64,000 nt of DNA from an uncultured Pseudomonadales bacterium (GTDB lineage Bacteria; Pseudomonadota; Gammaproteobacteria; Pseudomonadales; UBA7434). Where the stretch lies: contig CALSRU010000004.1 in NCBI GenBank assembly GCA_943788835.1, forward strand, positions 366,300 to 430,299, in the 5' to 3' direction. The position numbers and the translations under genes are program-made. How positions within the stretch are numbered: position 1 is the stretch's first letter; every line of letters starts with the position of its first letter. This document shows positions 9,224 to 18,234 of the stretch, piece by piece. Under the pieces are notes generated by a model that saw only the letters and a program-made list of their open reading frames with translations, was not told the origin of the DNA and ran no database searches.

Positions 9224-11071
9224 ATGTCTCACCAAGTTCTTGCCAGAAAATGGCGCCCGCAATCGTTTGCCGAGTTAGCGGGCCAGCAACACGTATTGCA
9301 GGCCTTGGGTAATTCGCTAGAGCAGCAGCGTATACATCACGCTTACCTACTGACCGGCACGCGCGGAGTCGGCAAGACTACGATTGCACGGATTCTGGCG
9401 CGGTGTCTAAACTGTGAGACTGGGATTAGTGAAAGCCCATGCGGCGAGTGCACATCTTGTCGCGAAATTAGTGAGGGGCGTTGCCTTGATTTGATTGAGG
9501 TTGATGCAGCATCGCGAACTAAGGTAGAAGATACGCGCGAGCTGCTTGAAAATGTTCAGTTCGCACCGTCGTCCGCGCGTTATAAAATTTATCTAATTGA
9601 CGAAGTCCATATGCTGTCGAATAGTAGCTTTAATGCGCTATTGAAGACTCTGGAGGAGCCACCTCCGCATGCGGTGTTTATTTTGGCTACTACACATCCG
9701 CAAAAGATACCCCCAACTGTCTTATCTCGATGCCTGCAATTCCATTTAAAAAATTTGCCAGCGCAGGTAATAGTTGATCATGCTAATTATATTCTTGAAG
9801 CTGAAGGAATCAGCGCAGAAACAGCTGCATTACAGGTTATAGCGCACGCCGCAGCAGGCAGTATGCGCGATGCCTTAAGCCTGATTGAGCAGGCTATTTC
9901 TTTTGGTAGTGGCTCGGTTCTGCTCGAACAAGTCAACGATATGCTTGGGGTTGTTGACCACCAGGTGTTGCTAGATTTGACTAATGCGATTATTGACGGT
10001 GATGGGCGCGCGGCATTAGCACAGCTAGCTACTTACGCACAGAGGGTAACGGATTTTACCCGTCTGATTGATGATCTTCTGGCCCTGTATCATCGAGTGG
10101 CTGTTGAACAAGTTGTTCCAGGTGCCGGCGCAGAAGCGCAGCTGTTAGGCGAGACAATTGCTGACTATGCTACGCGTATTTCGCCAGAGGATATTCAGCT
10201 TTTCTACCAGATTTTGTTAAATGCCAAGCGTGATATGGCTTTGGCCCCAGACCCATTAACTGGCATGGAGATGCTGCTATTGCGCTTATTGGCTTTTAGG
10301 CCCGTAAATGGTAATACAGTATTAGCTGACCCAGCCCGGGTTGCGACTGAGTCGAGGCCATTATCGCCTCAGGTTGAGCAGGAGCCAAGCGAGTCTGCGC
10401 AAGGGCCAAACGCGGCAAGGCAGTCGCCAGTCGAAAAAACTGAGAGGGTGGATGCAACAAAAAAGCCCGCGGCGGTCAGTGACCGCGCCGAGGCAAGTAC
10501 GCGATTATCGGTTGATATGGCTCAGCATAATAGATCGCCTTCCGAGTCTGCGGGCGTATCTGAGCAGGCCGAAGATTTGTCGGGTCATAATGAGCTGGCT
10601 GCAGCGCCTTTTGATCCTGCCAGTTTGAACCCGGTGAGCTGGTGTGAGATTTTTTCCCGCTTGCCGCTTAGTGGTGTGGTTAGAGCGATTGCTGGGCATT
10701 GCGTACCGCTCAATGCCGGACTTGGGGCCAGTTGTCATGTCGAATTTGCACTTCAAGATTCTGACGCGCTGCTATATAAAGAAGAGCACAGCGAAAGACT
10801 GGCAACGAGCTTAAGTATTTTTTGCGGTTGTTCGGTAAAGGTCAGTGTGCGTATTGTTGAAGATTGGGTTGCGTGTGGCTTAACAGCCGATATTGAGACA
10901 CCGGCAATGTACAAGCAGCGTTTGCTTGATGAGCGACAAGAGCAAGCAATGGTGGCTGTGCAACAAGATGAAAATATCCAAACTTTGCTTGAGGCATTTG
11001 ATGGCGAAGTAGATATGGAAAGCGTAGTGCCAGTGAGTACTGAGCCGGAGGGAGATCAACCCGGTAGCTAA
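9224..11071 (+). CDS. dnaX: DNA polymerase III subunit tau (and gamma by frameshift)
   Basis: This is the 615-residue clamp-loader subunit. It has Walker A GTRGVGKTT (about 45-53), zinc-site cysteines in CLNCETGISESPCGECTSC, Walker B LIDEVHMLS and the sensor LATTHPQKIPPTVLSRCLQF. A low-complexity linker from about 370 to 460 precedes the tau C-terminal domain that binds the alpha subunit and helicase. The linker carries a slippery heptamer and hairpin (see the separate entry) that should yield a shorter gamma form of 419 residues. ybaB and recR follow in the same orientation, the classical dnaX operon. Confidence 0.97.
   Translation: MSHQVLARKWRPQSFAELAGQQHVLQALGNSLEQQRIHHAYLLTGTRGVGKTTIARILARCLNCETGISESPCGECTSCREISEGRCLDLIEVDAASRTKVEDTRELLENVQFAPSSARYKIYLIDEVHMLSNSSFNALLKTLEEPPPHAVFILATTHPQKIPPTVLSRCLQFHLKNLPAQVIVDHANYILEAEGISAETAALQVIAHAAAGSMRDALSLIEQAISFGSGSVLLEQVNDMLGVVDHQVLLDLTNAIIDGDGRAALAQLATYAQRVTDFTRLIDDLLALYHRVAVEQVVPGAGAEAQLLGETIADYATRISPEDIQLFYQILLNAKRDMALAPDPLTGMEMLLLRLLAFRPVNGNTVLADPARVATESRPLSPQVEQEPSESAQGPNAARQSPVEKTERVDATKKPAAVSDRAEASTRLSVDMAQHNRSPSESAGVSEQAEDLSGHNELAAAPFDPASLNPVSWCEIFSRLPLSGVVRAIAGHCVPLNAGLGASCHVEFALQDSDALLYKEEHSERLATSLSIFCGCSVKVSVRIVEDWVACGLTADIETPAMYKQRLLDERQEQAMVAVQQDENIQTLLEAFDGEVDMESVVPVSTEPEGDQPGS
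10459..10489 (+). promoter_or_regulatory. Programmed -1 frameshift signal in dnaX
   Basis: The heptamer A-AAA-AAG lies at 10459-10465 in the right register (zero-frame codons ACA AAA AAG). It is followed by a GC-rich hairpin (GGCGGTC / GACCGC, roughly 10472-10486, three-base loop). After a -1 slip the new frame reads GCC CGC GGC GGT CAG and then TGA at 10480-10482, so the product stops five codons later. Heptamer, stem and nearby stop reproduce the arrangement known from E. coli dnaX, where it makes gamma. The E. coli signal also has an upstream Shine-Dalgarno-like stimulator; GAGAGGG at 10442-10448, 10 bases before the heptamer, may play that part. Confidence 0.85.
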
Positions 11072-11106
11072 TTATTTTTGGGTCAAAGTGAATAGAGGAT
11101 GAGGCA

Positions 11107-11427
11107 ATGAAAGGCTTGAATGAACTGATGCAGCAGGCGCAAAAAATGCAGCAGCAGATGCAAGAAACTCAGGCCGAGCAGGCCAAGCAAGAAGTTAAAG
11201 GTGAGTCTGGTGCGGGGTTAGTGACCGTTGTTATGACCGGCCGTCACGATGTGAAAAGTGTTTCTATTGATGATTCTTTATTAACTGAGGATAAAGACAT
11301 TTTAGAAGATTTACTTGCCGCAGCAGTCAATGACGCCGTTCGCAAGGTTGAGCAAAACACGCAGCAAACCATGGCCGATATGACAGCGGGTATGAACTTA
11401 CCCGATGGTTTTAAAATGCCATTTTAG
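11107..11427 (+). CDS. ybaB: YbaB/EbfC nucleoid-associated protein
   Basis: This 106-residue protein has the N-terminal Gln/Met-rich helix ([19 protein letters not shown]) and the core [20 protein letters not shown] followed by [12 protein letters not shown], the YbaB/EbfC pattern. These dimeric proteins bind DNA and are usually encoded between dnaX and recR, as here. GATGAGG just before the ATG serves as ribosome site. Confidence 0.95.
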   Translation: MKGLNELMQQAQKMQQQMQETQAEQAKQEVKGESGAGLVTVVMTGRHDVKSVSIDDSLLTEDKDILEDLLAAAVNDAVRKVEQNTQQTMADMTAGMNLPDGFKMPF

Positions 11428-11496
11428 TGCTCTTTTAGTTGGCCATTTGTATCTTTCGTCGCTTCGATTTACCCAATAATATAAAATACGTTTTCT

Positions 11497-12096
11497 ATGT
11501 CTCATAGCCCGCTTGTCCAGTCTCTAATTCAATCGTTGTGTTGTTTACCCGGTGTCGGCCCAAAGTCGGCGCAGCGCATGGCATTGCAAATTTTGGAGAA
11601 AAACCGAGATGCGGGTTTAGAATTGGCAGAATCGCTGACGCGAGCTATTGAGTTTGTTGGCCATTGCGCCCAGTGTCGAACCCTGACAGAGCAAACAGTT
11701 TGTAACATATGCTCATCGAGTCAGCGCGATGGCAGCATGTTGTGCGTGGTAGAGAACCCTATGGATGTCTCTTCTATTGAGCAAAGTGGAGAATACCGCG
11801 GTAAATATTTTGTTTTACTTGGGCACCTATCGCCATTAGATGGCGTGGGCCCCGAACAAATTGGTGTGCCGGCTTTGTTAGAGTTAGTGGCAGCGAGTGA
11901 TGTCGATGAAGTGATACTGGCAACTGGCACGACGGTTGAAGGCGAAGCAACGGCCTACTATCTAGCCGAGCACTTAGCATCGCATCAAGTGTCAGTGAGT
12001 CGTATCGCTCACGGCGTGCCGCTTGGTGGAGATCTTGAATATGTTGACGGCGGCACGATCGCTCGAGCCTTTGTGGGCCGTGGCAAATTTAATTAA
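11497..12096 (+). CDS. recR: Recombination mediator RecR
   Basis: This 199-residue protein has the helix-hairpin-helix [19 protein letters not shown] (about 15-33), a four-cysteine zinc finger ([16 protein letters not shown], 56-71) and a Toprim domain beginning [17 protein letters not shown]. The Walker-B-like C-terminus ends in VGRGKFN. RecR works with RecF and RecO to load RecA on gapped DNA. It is the last gene of the dnaX-ybaB-recR unit; length is normal. Confidence 0.96.
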   Translation: MSHSPLVQSLIQSLCCLPGVGPKSAQRMALQILEKNRDAGLELAESLTRAIEFVGHCAQCRTLTEQTVCNICSSSQRDGSMLCVVENPMDVSSIEQSGEYRGKYFVLLGHLSPLDGVGPEQIGVPALLELVAASDVDEVILATGTTVEGEATAYYLAEHLASHQVSVSRIAHGVPLGGDLEYVDGGTIARAFVGRGKFN

Positions 12097-12169
12097 GTAA
12101 AGTATTTTTTCTTGCGCGCGCTAACCTGTTGCGTCGAGGCCTATAAGATAGCTAATACGCGGAACAGCA

Positions 12170-13300
12170 ATGTATAACCAGCCCTTTGAATTTATTGATA
12201 ACAATGTTCAGCTTGCCGAACTGTGTGAAAAACTCGCTGATTGCAAAGTCATTGCATTAGATACCGAGTTCGTTCGCGAAACGACTTATTATCCGAGGCC
12301 TGCGCTACTTCAGTTACATTACGGTGAACAAGTTTGTCTTATCGACCCATTGAGCATTGATGACTTTTCGCCGTTGATTCATATTTTGGTAGATCCATGC
12401 GTCGTTAAAGTTATGCACAGTTGCTCGGAGGACATGGAGGTGTTTAGTACATTGTTTCAGGCATTGCCGGTTAATGTCTTTGACACCCAAGTGGCTTGCG
12501 CACTATGTGGCTTAGGATTTTCTTTAGGTTACCAAAAAATGGTTGAAGCGCTTTTAGGGCACGAATTAACGAAAACCGAGACGCGTTCAAATTGGTTGCA
12601 GCGGCCTTTGAGTAAAGATCAATGTCAGTATGCGTTGCACGACGTGCTTTGGCTGATAGATATTTATCATATGCTCACCGATCGATTAACTGCCATGAAC
12701 CGTGAGTCTTGGTGTGAAGAAGATTGTGCCCGTATTTGCCTTAATGCAGCTAGGGTCGTCGTTGATGCAGAGCTATACTTGCGTGTTAAGGCAGCTTGGC
12801 GGCTACCGCAAGAGGGGATTGCTGTATTGAGCCGTTTGTGCGCTTGGCGCGAACAAGTGGCGCGCGAGCAGGATGTGCCTAAGGGCCGTATTGCCATAGA
12901 TGCAACGCTGATGGATATTGCCACTCATTTGCCCGCCACCCGTCATGCTCTGAGTGAGTCTGCACAAATCAGGCACACCACCGTTAGGCGATGGGGCGAT
13001 GAGCTGCTTGAGTTGGTCGCTCAGGCTATCAAACCAGCACACGACGAGCCTGCCCTGAAGCTGGTGAATAAGGGCGATCGAAGTCATCGAGAGCTACTTA
13101 AGAGATTACAGAAAGTCACGCGAGCCGTGGCGGATGAATTCGATTTACCGGTTGAAATACTGGGCAAGAAACGGGATCTTGAGCAGTATATTGATATGCG
13201 CGATGATTCAGTCATCGGCCAGGGGTGGCGAGCGCCCTTGTTAGCAAAAAAACTTGCCATGGTTCTCGATGCCGATGCATCGTCGGATGCTGTAGCTTGA
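12170..13300 (+). CDS. rnd: Ribonuclease D
   Basis: This 376-residue 3'-5' exonuclease has the DEDD motifs: ALDTEFVRETTYYPRPALLQL near residue 30 supplies the D-x-E pair, then HSCSEDMEVF, and YALHDVLWLIDIY carries the last catalytic Asp after a Tyr. A helical HRDC region follows (from about 205, LCAWREQVAREQDVPKGRI). RNase D trims tRNA and other stable RNA 3' ends. It is followed after 21 bases by ycgL, a neighbour often seen in pseudomonad-like genomes. Confidence 0.93.
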   Translation: MYNQPFEFIDNNVQLAELCEKLADCKVIALDTEFVRETTYYPRPALLQLHYGEQVCLIDPLSIDDFSPLIHILVDPCVVKVMHSCSEDMEVFSTLFQALPVNVFDTQVACALCGLGFSLGYQKMVEALLGHELTKTETRSNWLQRPLSKDQCQYALHDVLWLIDIYHMLTDRLTAMNRESWCEEDCARICLNAARVVVDAELYLRVKAAWRLPQEGIAVLSRLCAWREQVAREQDVPKGRIAIDATLMDIATHLPATRHALSESAQIRHTTVRRWGDELLELVAQAIKPAHDEPALKLVNKGDRSHRELLKRLQKVTRAVADEFDLPVEILGKKRDLEQYIDMRDDSVIGQGWRAPLLAKKLAMVLDADASSDAVA

Positions 13301-13321
13301 TCAGTAATATAAGGGTGTAGA

Positions 13322-13630
13322 TTGGAACTTTCTGACGAAAAATGTATGTGTGTCATCTATCGGAGTGAGCGTCGAACCGGTGCTTATTTATATACACCCC
13401 TAGATTCAAATGAACAGACATTAGATGCGGTCCCAACAGCGTTGCGCGAGTCGCTGGGTAAGTTAACCGAAGTGATGCAGTTAGCGCTGAATGCCGAGCG
13501 CAAGTTGGCTGGTGCTGATGTCTTGGTGGTTATGAAGGAATTGGTCGAGCGTGGCTTTTATTTGCAAATGCCACCCGGTACTGCAACGAGCGCTAGCGAC
13601 CGCCATAATATAGCCTTTAAAAAGGCGTGA
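13322..13630 (+). CDS. ycgL: YcgL domain protein
   Basis: At 102 residues, the core CVIYRSERRTGAYLYTPL and KLTEVMQLALNAERKLAGAD match the YcgL family, whose fold is known but whose role is not established. I chose the TTG at 13322 because AAGGG precedes it at good spacing; an ATG eight codons later (13346) lacks a ribosome site, although most family members begin nearer that Met. It probably shares a transcript with rnd. Confidence 0.85.
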   Translation: MELSDEKCMCVIYRSERRTGAYLYTPLDSNEQTLDAVPTALRESLGKLTEVMQLALNAERKLAGADVLVVMKELVERGFYLQMPPGTATSASDRHNIAFKKA

Positions 13631-13709
13631 TACGGCAGTTAGTGGTTAGTGACGAAGCGCTGCCAAAGTTTGGCTAGTTGACTACAAGACAGAATAGGGT
13701 GGCAATGCT

Positions 13710-14018
13710 ATGAATGGTTGGGCGGTTTACGCAATAGCGGTGGTGACGAGTTTGGTGGCATTTTCTTATTTGATTCGGCAGCTTGGGCCGTTGAGCTGGC
13801 GTTTGTTGGTGATATTAGTGCTGGGTTTTATTTTACTCACGCCTGCTGCAGTTCCCGAGACGAGTAATCTGGCGCCTGCCTGGCTCGTGGCTTTATTCGA
13901 AGCGGTATTCGGCTCAAAGCAGCTTGCTATAAATGCGCTACTCCCGTTGAGCGTTGGTTTAGTCGCTTTTTTCGCGGCTTTAGTCGTTCTGCTTTTCATT
14001 CGTCGGCGCCCCCGTTGA
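13710..14018 (+). CDS. Small membrane protein of unknown function
   Basis: This 102-residue protein has three predicted membrane helices: about 4-22 (WAVYAIAVVTSLVAFSYLI), 30-46 (RLLVILVLGFILLTPAA) and 75-97, with a basic end RRRPR. AGGGTGGC precedes the ATG. I do not recognise the family. It lies between ycgL and the large VWA gene on the same strand, and the last helix plus basic end suggest its C-terminus is cytoplasmic. Confidence 0.65.
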   Translation: MNGWAVYAIAVVTSLVAFSYLIRQLGPLSWRLLVILVLGFILLTPAAVPETSNLAPAWLVALFEAVFGSKQLAINALLPLSVGLVAFFAALVVLLFIRRRPR

Positions 14019-14108
14019 ATTGATTGTTTTTTGCCCCGCCTTTTTGCCTTTCCTTCACAGCTGGCTAGCTTGTGTTCAGTTGAGCTGTATTCTGCTGATA
14101 AATTGGCC

Positions 14109-14148
14109 AATTTGTAATTCGATCAGCTAATTTGTAATTCGAGGAGCT
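14109..14148 (+). repeat. Tandem direct repeat, 2 x 20 bases
   Basis: AATTTGTAATTCGATCAGCT is followed immediately by AATTTGTAATTCGAGGAGCT, 18 of 20 bases identical. It sits about 30-70 bases upstream of the candidate promoter of the VWA gene and could be a pair of protein-binding sites or a simple duplication. Confidence 0.8.
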
Positions 14149-14179
14149 TAGCGGCCGTCACTCAAACGCTTGTTAGTGC

Positions 14180-14207
14180 TTGTTATACTTGCAAAAACTG
14201 CTATAAA
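14180..14207 (+). promoter_or_regulatory. Candidate sigma-70 promoter of the VWA gene
   Basis: TTGTTA (14180-14185) and TATAAA (14202-14207) are separated by 16 bases, about 140 bases before the start codon. Sequence prediction only. Confidence 0.4.
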
Positions 14208-14347
14208 TAACTGTAATATAAATGCTTTTCATTATGGCGGCGTCAGTTGCATTACTGCACTAACACTCGAGTGATCAGATTAGGTCACACAGATTAGTTA
14301 AGGTATTTTCTTGCGTGCTTTAAGCGGCCTCTCTAGAGAACTTGATT

Positions 14348-16960
14348 ATGATTGATTTTCTCAAAAGAACTTATTTGCCAGTACGCGGTGGCGTACCAAT
14401 AGCCTATATCGGTAAATCTATCGAACTTCTGGCCGTGGGGAAGTTGCGCTTAGCCGTGCTGTTAATGTGTGTGCTACTGAGTCCAGCCTTGTTGCATGCT
14501 CAGGTTAACAAACCCGCTGATGTTCGCGTGCTAATCGATATTTCAGGCAGCATGAAAAAAAATGATCCTAATAATCTACGAGCTCCAGCGCTGGATCTCT
14601 TGGTTCAATTGTTGCCGGCTAAAAGCAAAGCCGGTGTTTGGACGTTCGGCAACTTTGTTAATATGGTAGTGCCTCACGGTGAAGTGACAGCTGATTGGCG
14701 GTTAAAGGCGTCTTCGCAAGCGAAGAGCATTAACTCTGTTGCGCTGCGCACAAATATTGGCCTGGTTTTAGAAAAAGCCAACTATGATCGTGACCCGCAG
14801 GGCTTTCCCGCTTCCAATGATTTTCAGAAGTCAGTTATTCTATTGACTGACGGTATGGTCGACATATCTGCTGATGCTGAAACTAATCAGCGTGAGCGGG
14901 AGCGGCTGCTTAACGAAATACTACCGGAGTATGAGTCTGCAGGGGTTGCCATTCATACTATTGCATTATCGCGTAATGCCGATATTGATCTGCTTCAGTC
15001 GTTATCTCGAGCAACCAATGGAATCTTTGCACTAGCTGAAAGTGCTGCCGATTTGAATAAGGTTTTTTTGCGTGCGGTTGATCAAGCCGCCGCCGGCGAC
15101 CGGGTGCCGCTTGAAGATAACCGCTTTTTAATTGATACCAGTGTCGAGGAGTTTACCGTACTCGTCTTTAAGCGTCCTGAGGCCTCGGCGACACAATTAA
15201 CTAGTCCGAGCGGTGAGGTATTTAACGCATCTACTGCACGTTCCGGTATGAAATGGCTGAGTCATGGAAGTTATGATTTGGTGACTATCAAGGAGCCCAT
15301 CGCGGGCGAGTGGCTTATTAATGCTGAATTTGATCCTGAAAATCGCGTGACTATTGTCAGCGATCTTCAACTGAGTACCGGTGCGCTGCCAGCTAATGTT
15401 TATATCGGCCAACCCCAACAGCTTACCGTCCAGCTCAACGATGGCGGTCGGGCGATTACAGATAAGAACTTTTTAGATTTGTTAACAGTATCCGCAGCGG
15501 TTGCGCGCGTGGGTGCAGATTCTAACTTTCAGGTTTGGCAAAAAGTGCTACAGCCTAGTGCGGTTCAAAGCAGTGTTTATCGCCGAAATCTCGATATGCT
15601 AACCGATGACGGGCCTTTTGCGATAAGTGTATTGGTTGATGGTAAAACCTTCAAGCGGGAGCGTCAGATGAACGTTATGGTTCGTCATCCGTTCCGAACG
15701 GAGCTGGCAGTTAATCAAGAGCAATCACAGTTTAAACTAACAGTGATAGCCGAGGCAGCACAGTTTATCAATTCAACACAAAGCGTTTATGCCAACATCA
15801 TTGGTCCTCAAGATGAGTTGCAAATTGTGGAGTTTAGCGAGCAAGCTGCCGGGGTTTGGTCGTATACGGCTGCCGATTTAGCGCGTGGCAAGCACGTAAT
15901 TAATATGTTTGTTAGGTCGATGCCTGATGAGCGCAGTGATAGTGACAGCGGCATTGCAACAGGCGATGGCAAAGTCGCAGCGGGTGATTCGGAACTCGAC
16001 ATTGGCACACGAGAAGTGATTTTTACTGTACCGGCGGTGGCCGCTAACGAGTCTGCTCCTGAGATTGAACTAGCAGCGATTGAAGCGCCTGTTACTAGGC
16101 CAGTTGTTGATGAGCCAATCCCTACTGAGCCGGTCGTTGCAGAGGCAGAGATTCGAGAAGCTGTAGTTGCATTAGACTTGTCGGAAGACACTGTGCCTGA
16201 ACAAGCTCCGAAGGAGGCTCTTGAAGTTCTTGCCGAGCCAGTACCAGAGGATGTAACTGAGGTCGAATTAGAGTCGGCGCAAAACGATGGAGCGGTTTCC
16301 GATGAGCCGCCAACCGCAGACACTGAGCCTGCAGAGAGTGAGCTTGCAGAGAGTGAGCCAAAAAACAAAGACTGGATGATTTACACAGCCTTAGGGGTTG
16401 GCAACCTTTTGATGATTGCGATTCTTGTTCTGGTATACAAAAAATTGACGGCCACCGCAGTCGTTGACGAAGATGATGATGATGAGGGCAGAGAACAAGA
16501 TAGGCGTGTTCGCGACGCCGAGCGTGATGCTGCGAAGGAGAGTGATGAAGCGGCTGCGCAAAAAAAAACAGCTGAAGAGGCCGAATCTGCAAAGTTAAAA
16601 GCAGAAGCAGAAGCAGAAGCAGAATCGTCGGAAGCGAATGAGCTTGAAAAAAATGAGTCGACGCAGGCCGACCCCGAGCCTGGGGAGCCGAAACAAGAAG
16701 ATGCGCCTGACTTCAATGATCTGGATGCGGCAATTGATGAGGCGCTCGATCAGGCCACTAGTCAAACGCAAGATTCTGCTGAGGTGTTGGTTGAGCCACC
16801 AGTCGATCCTGTTGCTGAAGCCCCAGCGCAAGGCAACGATACTGTAGTAGAAGATGCCGTGCAAAGCCCTGATGATTCGGTCAGTCTTGACCTAGATGAT
16901 GATTTGGACCTTGATAGCGACATGAGTGAAAAGCTCGCTAAGCGCCCCGATAAGGACTAG
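14348..16960 (+). CDS. Membrane-anchored VWA protein with long acidic cytoplasmic tail
   Basis: This protein of about 870 residues has a hydrophobic export segment (LRLAVLLMCVLLSPALLHA, ending near residue 51), then a VWA domain with intact MIDAS DISGS (64-68), TDG loop (ILLTDGMVDIS) and a beta-rich region to about 560. A Pro/Glu/Val-rich spacer leads to one membrane helix near 677-700 (YTALGVGNLLMIAILVLVY). The last 170 residues are highly acidic, with KAEAEAEAE and a final DLDLDSDMSE. The body is probably periplasmic with the tail in the cytoplasm. It resembles VWA proteins of marine gammaproteobacteria (possibly the TIGR03503 group). The N-terminus is unusually long for a signal peptide; a GTG at the Val-Gly-Lys-Leu-Arg segment (about residue 30) would give a more standard one. 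Confidence 0.85.
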   Translation: MIDFLKRTYLPVRGGVPIAYIGKSIELLAVGKLRLAVLLMCVLLSPALLHAQVNKPADVRVLIDISGSMKKNDPNNLRAPALDLLVQLLPAKSKAGVWTFGNFVNMVVPHGEVTADWRLKASSQAKSINSVALRTNIGLVLEKANYDRDPQGFPASNDFQKSVILLTDGMVDISADAETNQRERERLLNEILPEYESAGVAIHTIALSRNADIDLLQSLSRATNGIFALAESAADLNKVFLRAVDQAAAGDRVPLEDNRFLIDTSVEEFTVLVFKRPEASATQLTSPSGEVFNASTARSGMKWLSHGSYDLVTIKEPIAGEWLINAEFDPENRVTIVSDLQLSTGALPANVYIGQPQQLTVQLNDGGRAITDKNFLDLLTVSAAVARVGADSNFQVWQKVLQPSAVQSSVYRRNLDMLTDDGPFAISVLVDGKTFKRERQMNVMVRHPFRTELAVNQEQSQFKLTVIAEAAQFINSTQSVYANIIGPQDELQIVEFSEQAAGVWSYTAADLARGKHVINMFVRSMPDERSDSDSGIATGDGKVAAGDSELDIGTREVIFTVPAVAANESAPEIELAAIEAPVTRPVVDEPIPTEPVVAEAEIREAVVALDLSEDTVPEQAPKEALEVLAEPVPEDVTEVELESAQNDGAVSDEPPTADTEPAESELAESEPKNKDWMIYTALGVGNLLMIAILVLVYKKLTATAVVDEDDDDEGREQDRRVRDAERDAAKESDEAAAQKKTAEEAESAKLKAEAEAEAESSEANELEKNESTQADPEPGEPKQEDAPDFNDLDAAIDEALDQATSQTQDSAEVLVEPPVDPVAEAPAQGNDTVVEDAVQSPDDSVSLDLDDDLDLDSDMSEKLAKRPDKD

Positions 16961-17343
16961 TGCTGCGCCTAAACTTACTCGACTTGTCTTACCATCGTGT
17001 AATACTTCGCTATAGCCAAGCTTTATACCGTAATTGTTTTTATTTAGCCCGGACATGATCGGTTCCCACACTTGTATTTTTAATTCCATTCTATAAACTT
17101 TGCTCGAGTTAATTTAGGCCGTTTCATCTTGGTTACGGTCGGTCGCAGCTTGTTAGCCCATCTTTTTAGAGCTGCTAGTTCATATTCCCACAGGGTTTAT
17201 CAAGCCGCTGTACATTTTTTAGTTTGACGGTGGCGCTGGTGGCGCAACCAACGTGCGTCTTATTCGACGTTCAAGAAGCGATATGAGTTCATTGGTATAT
17301 GCCAATAAAATATTAAGTAAAACACAGCTAGGGAGTTAGTTAG
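16961..17343. other. Intergenic region before the second moxR
   Basis: I see no convincing gene, hairpin or promoter. A minus-strand open frame (16892-17089, 65 codons) overlaps the VWA gene end and lacks a ribosome site. Confidence 0.4.
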
Positions 17344-18195
17344 GTGACAACATTTCAAAGCACAGCCGAGTATATCGCTACAGAAAATCTACGAATGGCA
17401 GTCAATGCGGCCATCGTATTAGAAAAGCCACTCTTGATTAAGGGTGAGCCAGGCACCGGTAAGACCCTACTGGCTGAACAAATTGCTAAGTCATTGGGTG
17501 CGCCGCTGGTCCAGTGGCATATTAAATCGACGACTAAAGCGCATCAGGGGTTGTATGAGTACGACGCAGTTTCACGTTTGCGCGACTCACAATTGGGTGA
17601 TCATAAAGTCGCCGATGTGCGCAACTATATCAACAAGGGTAAATTGTGGGAGGCGTTCGAGAGTGAGCAGCGCGCTGTGCTGCTGATTGATGAAATCGAC
17701 AAGGCCGATATTGAATTTCCTAACGACTTGTTGCAAGAGCTAGACCGTATGGAATTTTTTGTTTATGAAACGGGCGAAACGGTTAAAGCTGTGAATCGCC
17801 CGATCATTGTAATTACCAGCAATAATGAAAAAGAGTTGCCCGATGCGTTTTTAAGGCGTTGCTTTTTCCACTTTATCAGCTTTCCTAGTGTCGATACTAT
17901 GAAAGAAATTGTTGAAGTGCATTATCCAAACATTAGTGCAAAGCTGTCGGCCGAAGCACTCGAAGTGTTTTTTGAATTGCGCGACGTGCCAGGATTGAAA
18001 AAGCGACCGTCTACATCAGAGTTAATTGATTGGTTGAAGTTGCTTATGTCGGATGATATTCCCGACACGATTTTGTCAAACCGCGATCAAAGCAAGGCAA
18101 TACCACCGCTGCATGGCGCTCTGGTCAAGAACGAGCAAGATGTGCAGCTGCTCGAGCGGTTAGCGTTTATGCATCGTCGCGAGACCGCGAGATGA
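17344..18195 (+). CDS. MoxR-type AAA+ ATPase (second copy)
   Basis: This 283-residue ATPase has Walker A GEPGTGKT (about 36-43), Walker B AVLLIDEIDKADIEF and the sensor VITSNNEKELPDAFLRRCFF. It belongs to the MoxR branch paired with CoxE-like VWA proteins and is distinct from the Bat-type MoxR at 7.3-8.3 kb. I use the GTG at 17344, preceded by AGGGAG eight bases upstream. The CoxE-like gene follows after 39 bases, so the two form an operon. Such pairs act in metal insertion or remodelling of target enzymes; the target here is unknown. Confidence 0.92.
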   Translation: MTTFQSTAEYIATENLRMAVNAAIVLEKPLLIKGEPGTGKTLLAEQIAKSLGAPLVQWHIKSTTKAHQGLYEYDAVSRLRDSQLGDHKVADVRNYINKGKLWEAFESEQRAVLLIDEIDKADIEFPNDLLQELDRMEFFVYETGETVKAVNRPIIVITSNNEKELPDAFLRRCFFHFISFPSVDTMKEIVEVHYPNISAKLSAEALEVFFELRDVPGLKKRPSTSELIDWLKLLMSDDIPDTILSNRDQSKAIPPLHGALVKNEQDVQLLERLAFMHRRETAR

Positions 18196-18234
18196 TCATA
18201 TGGATGACTTCAGGCCGCGTATATTGAGTCGATT

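Larger units (their letters stand above)
14019..14347. other. Intergenic region upstream of the VWA gene
   Basis: It holds a tandem 20-base repeat and a candidate promoter (separate entries), and otherwise nothing I can name. Confidence 0.5.

Noticed and set aside
15808-16716. Long minus-strand open frames (up to 186 codons, Ser/Ala/Thr-rich) opposite the VWA tail
   Set aside because: They are the mirror of the acidic low-complexity plus-strand tail and have no ribosome site or family features.
16892-17089. 65-codon minus-strand frame at the end of the VWA gene
   Set aside because: It overlaps the VWA coding end, lacks a ribosome site, and its residues match nothing I know.
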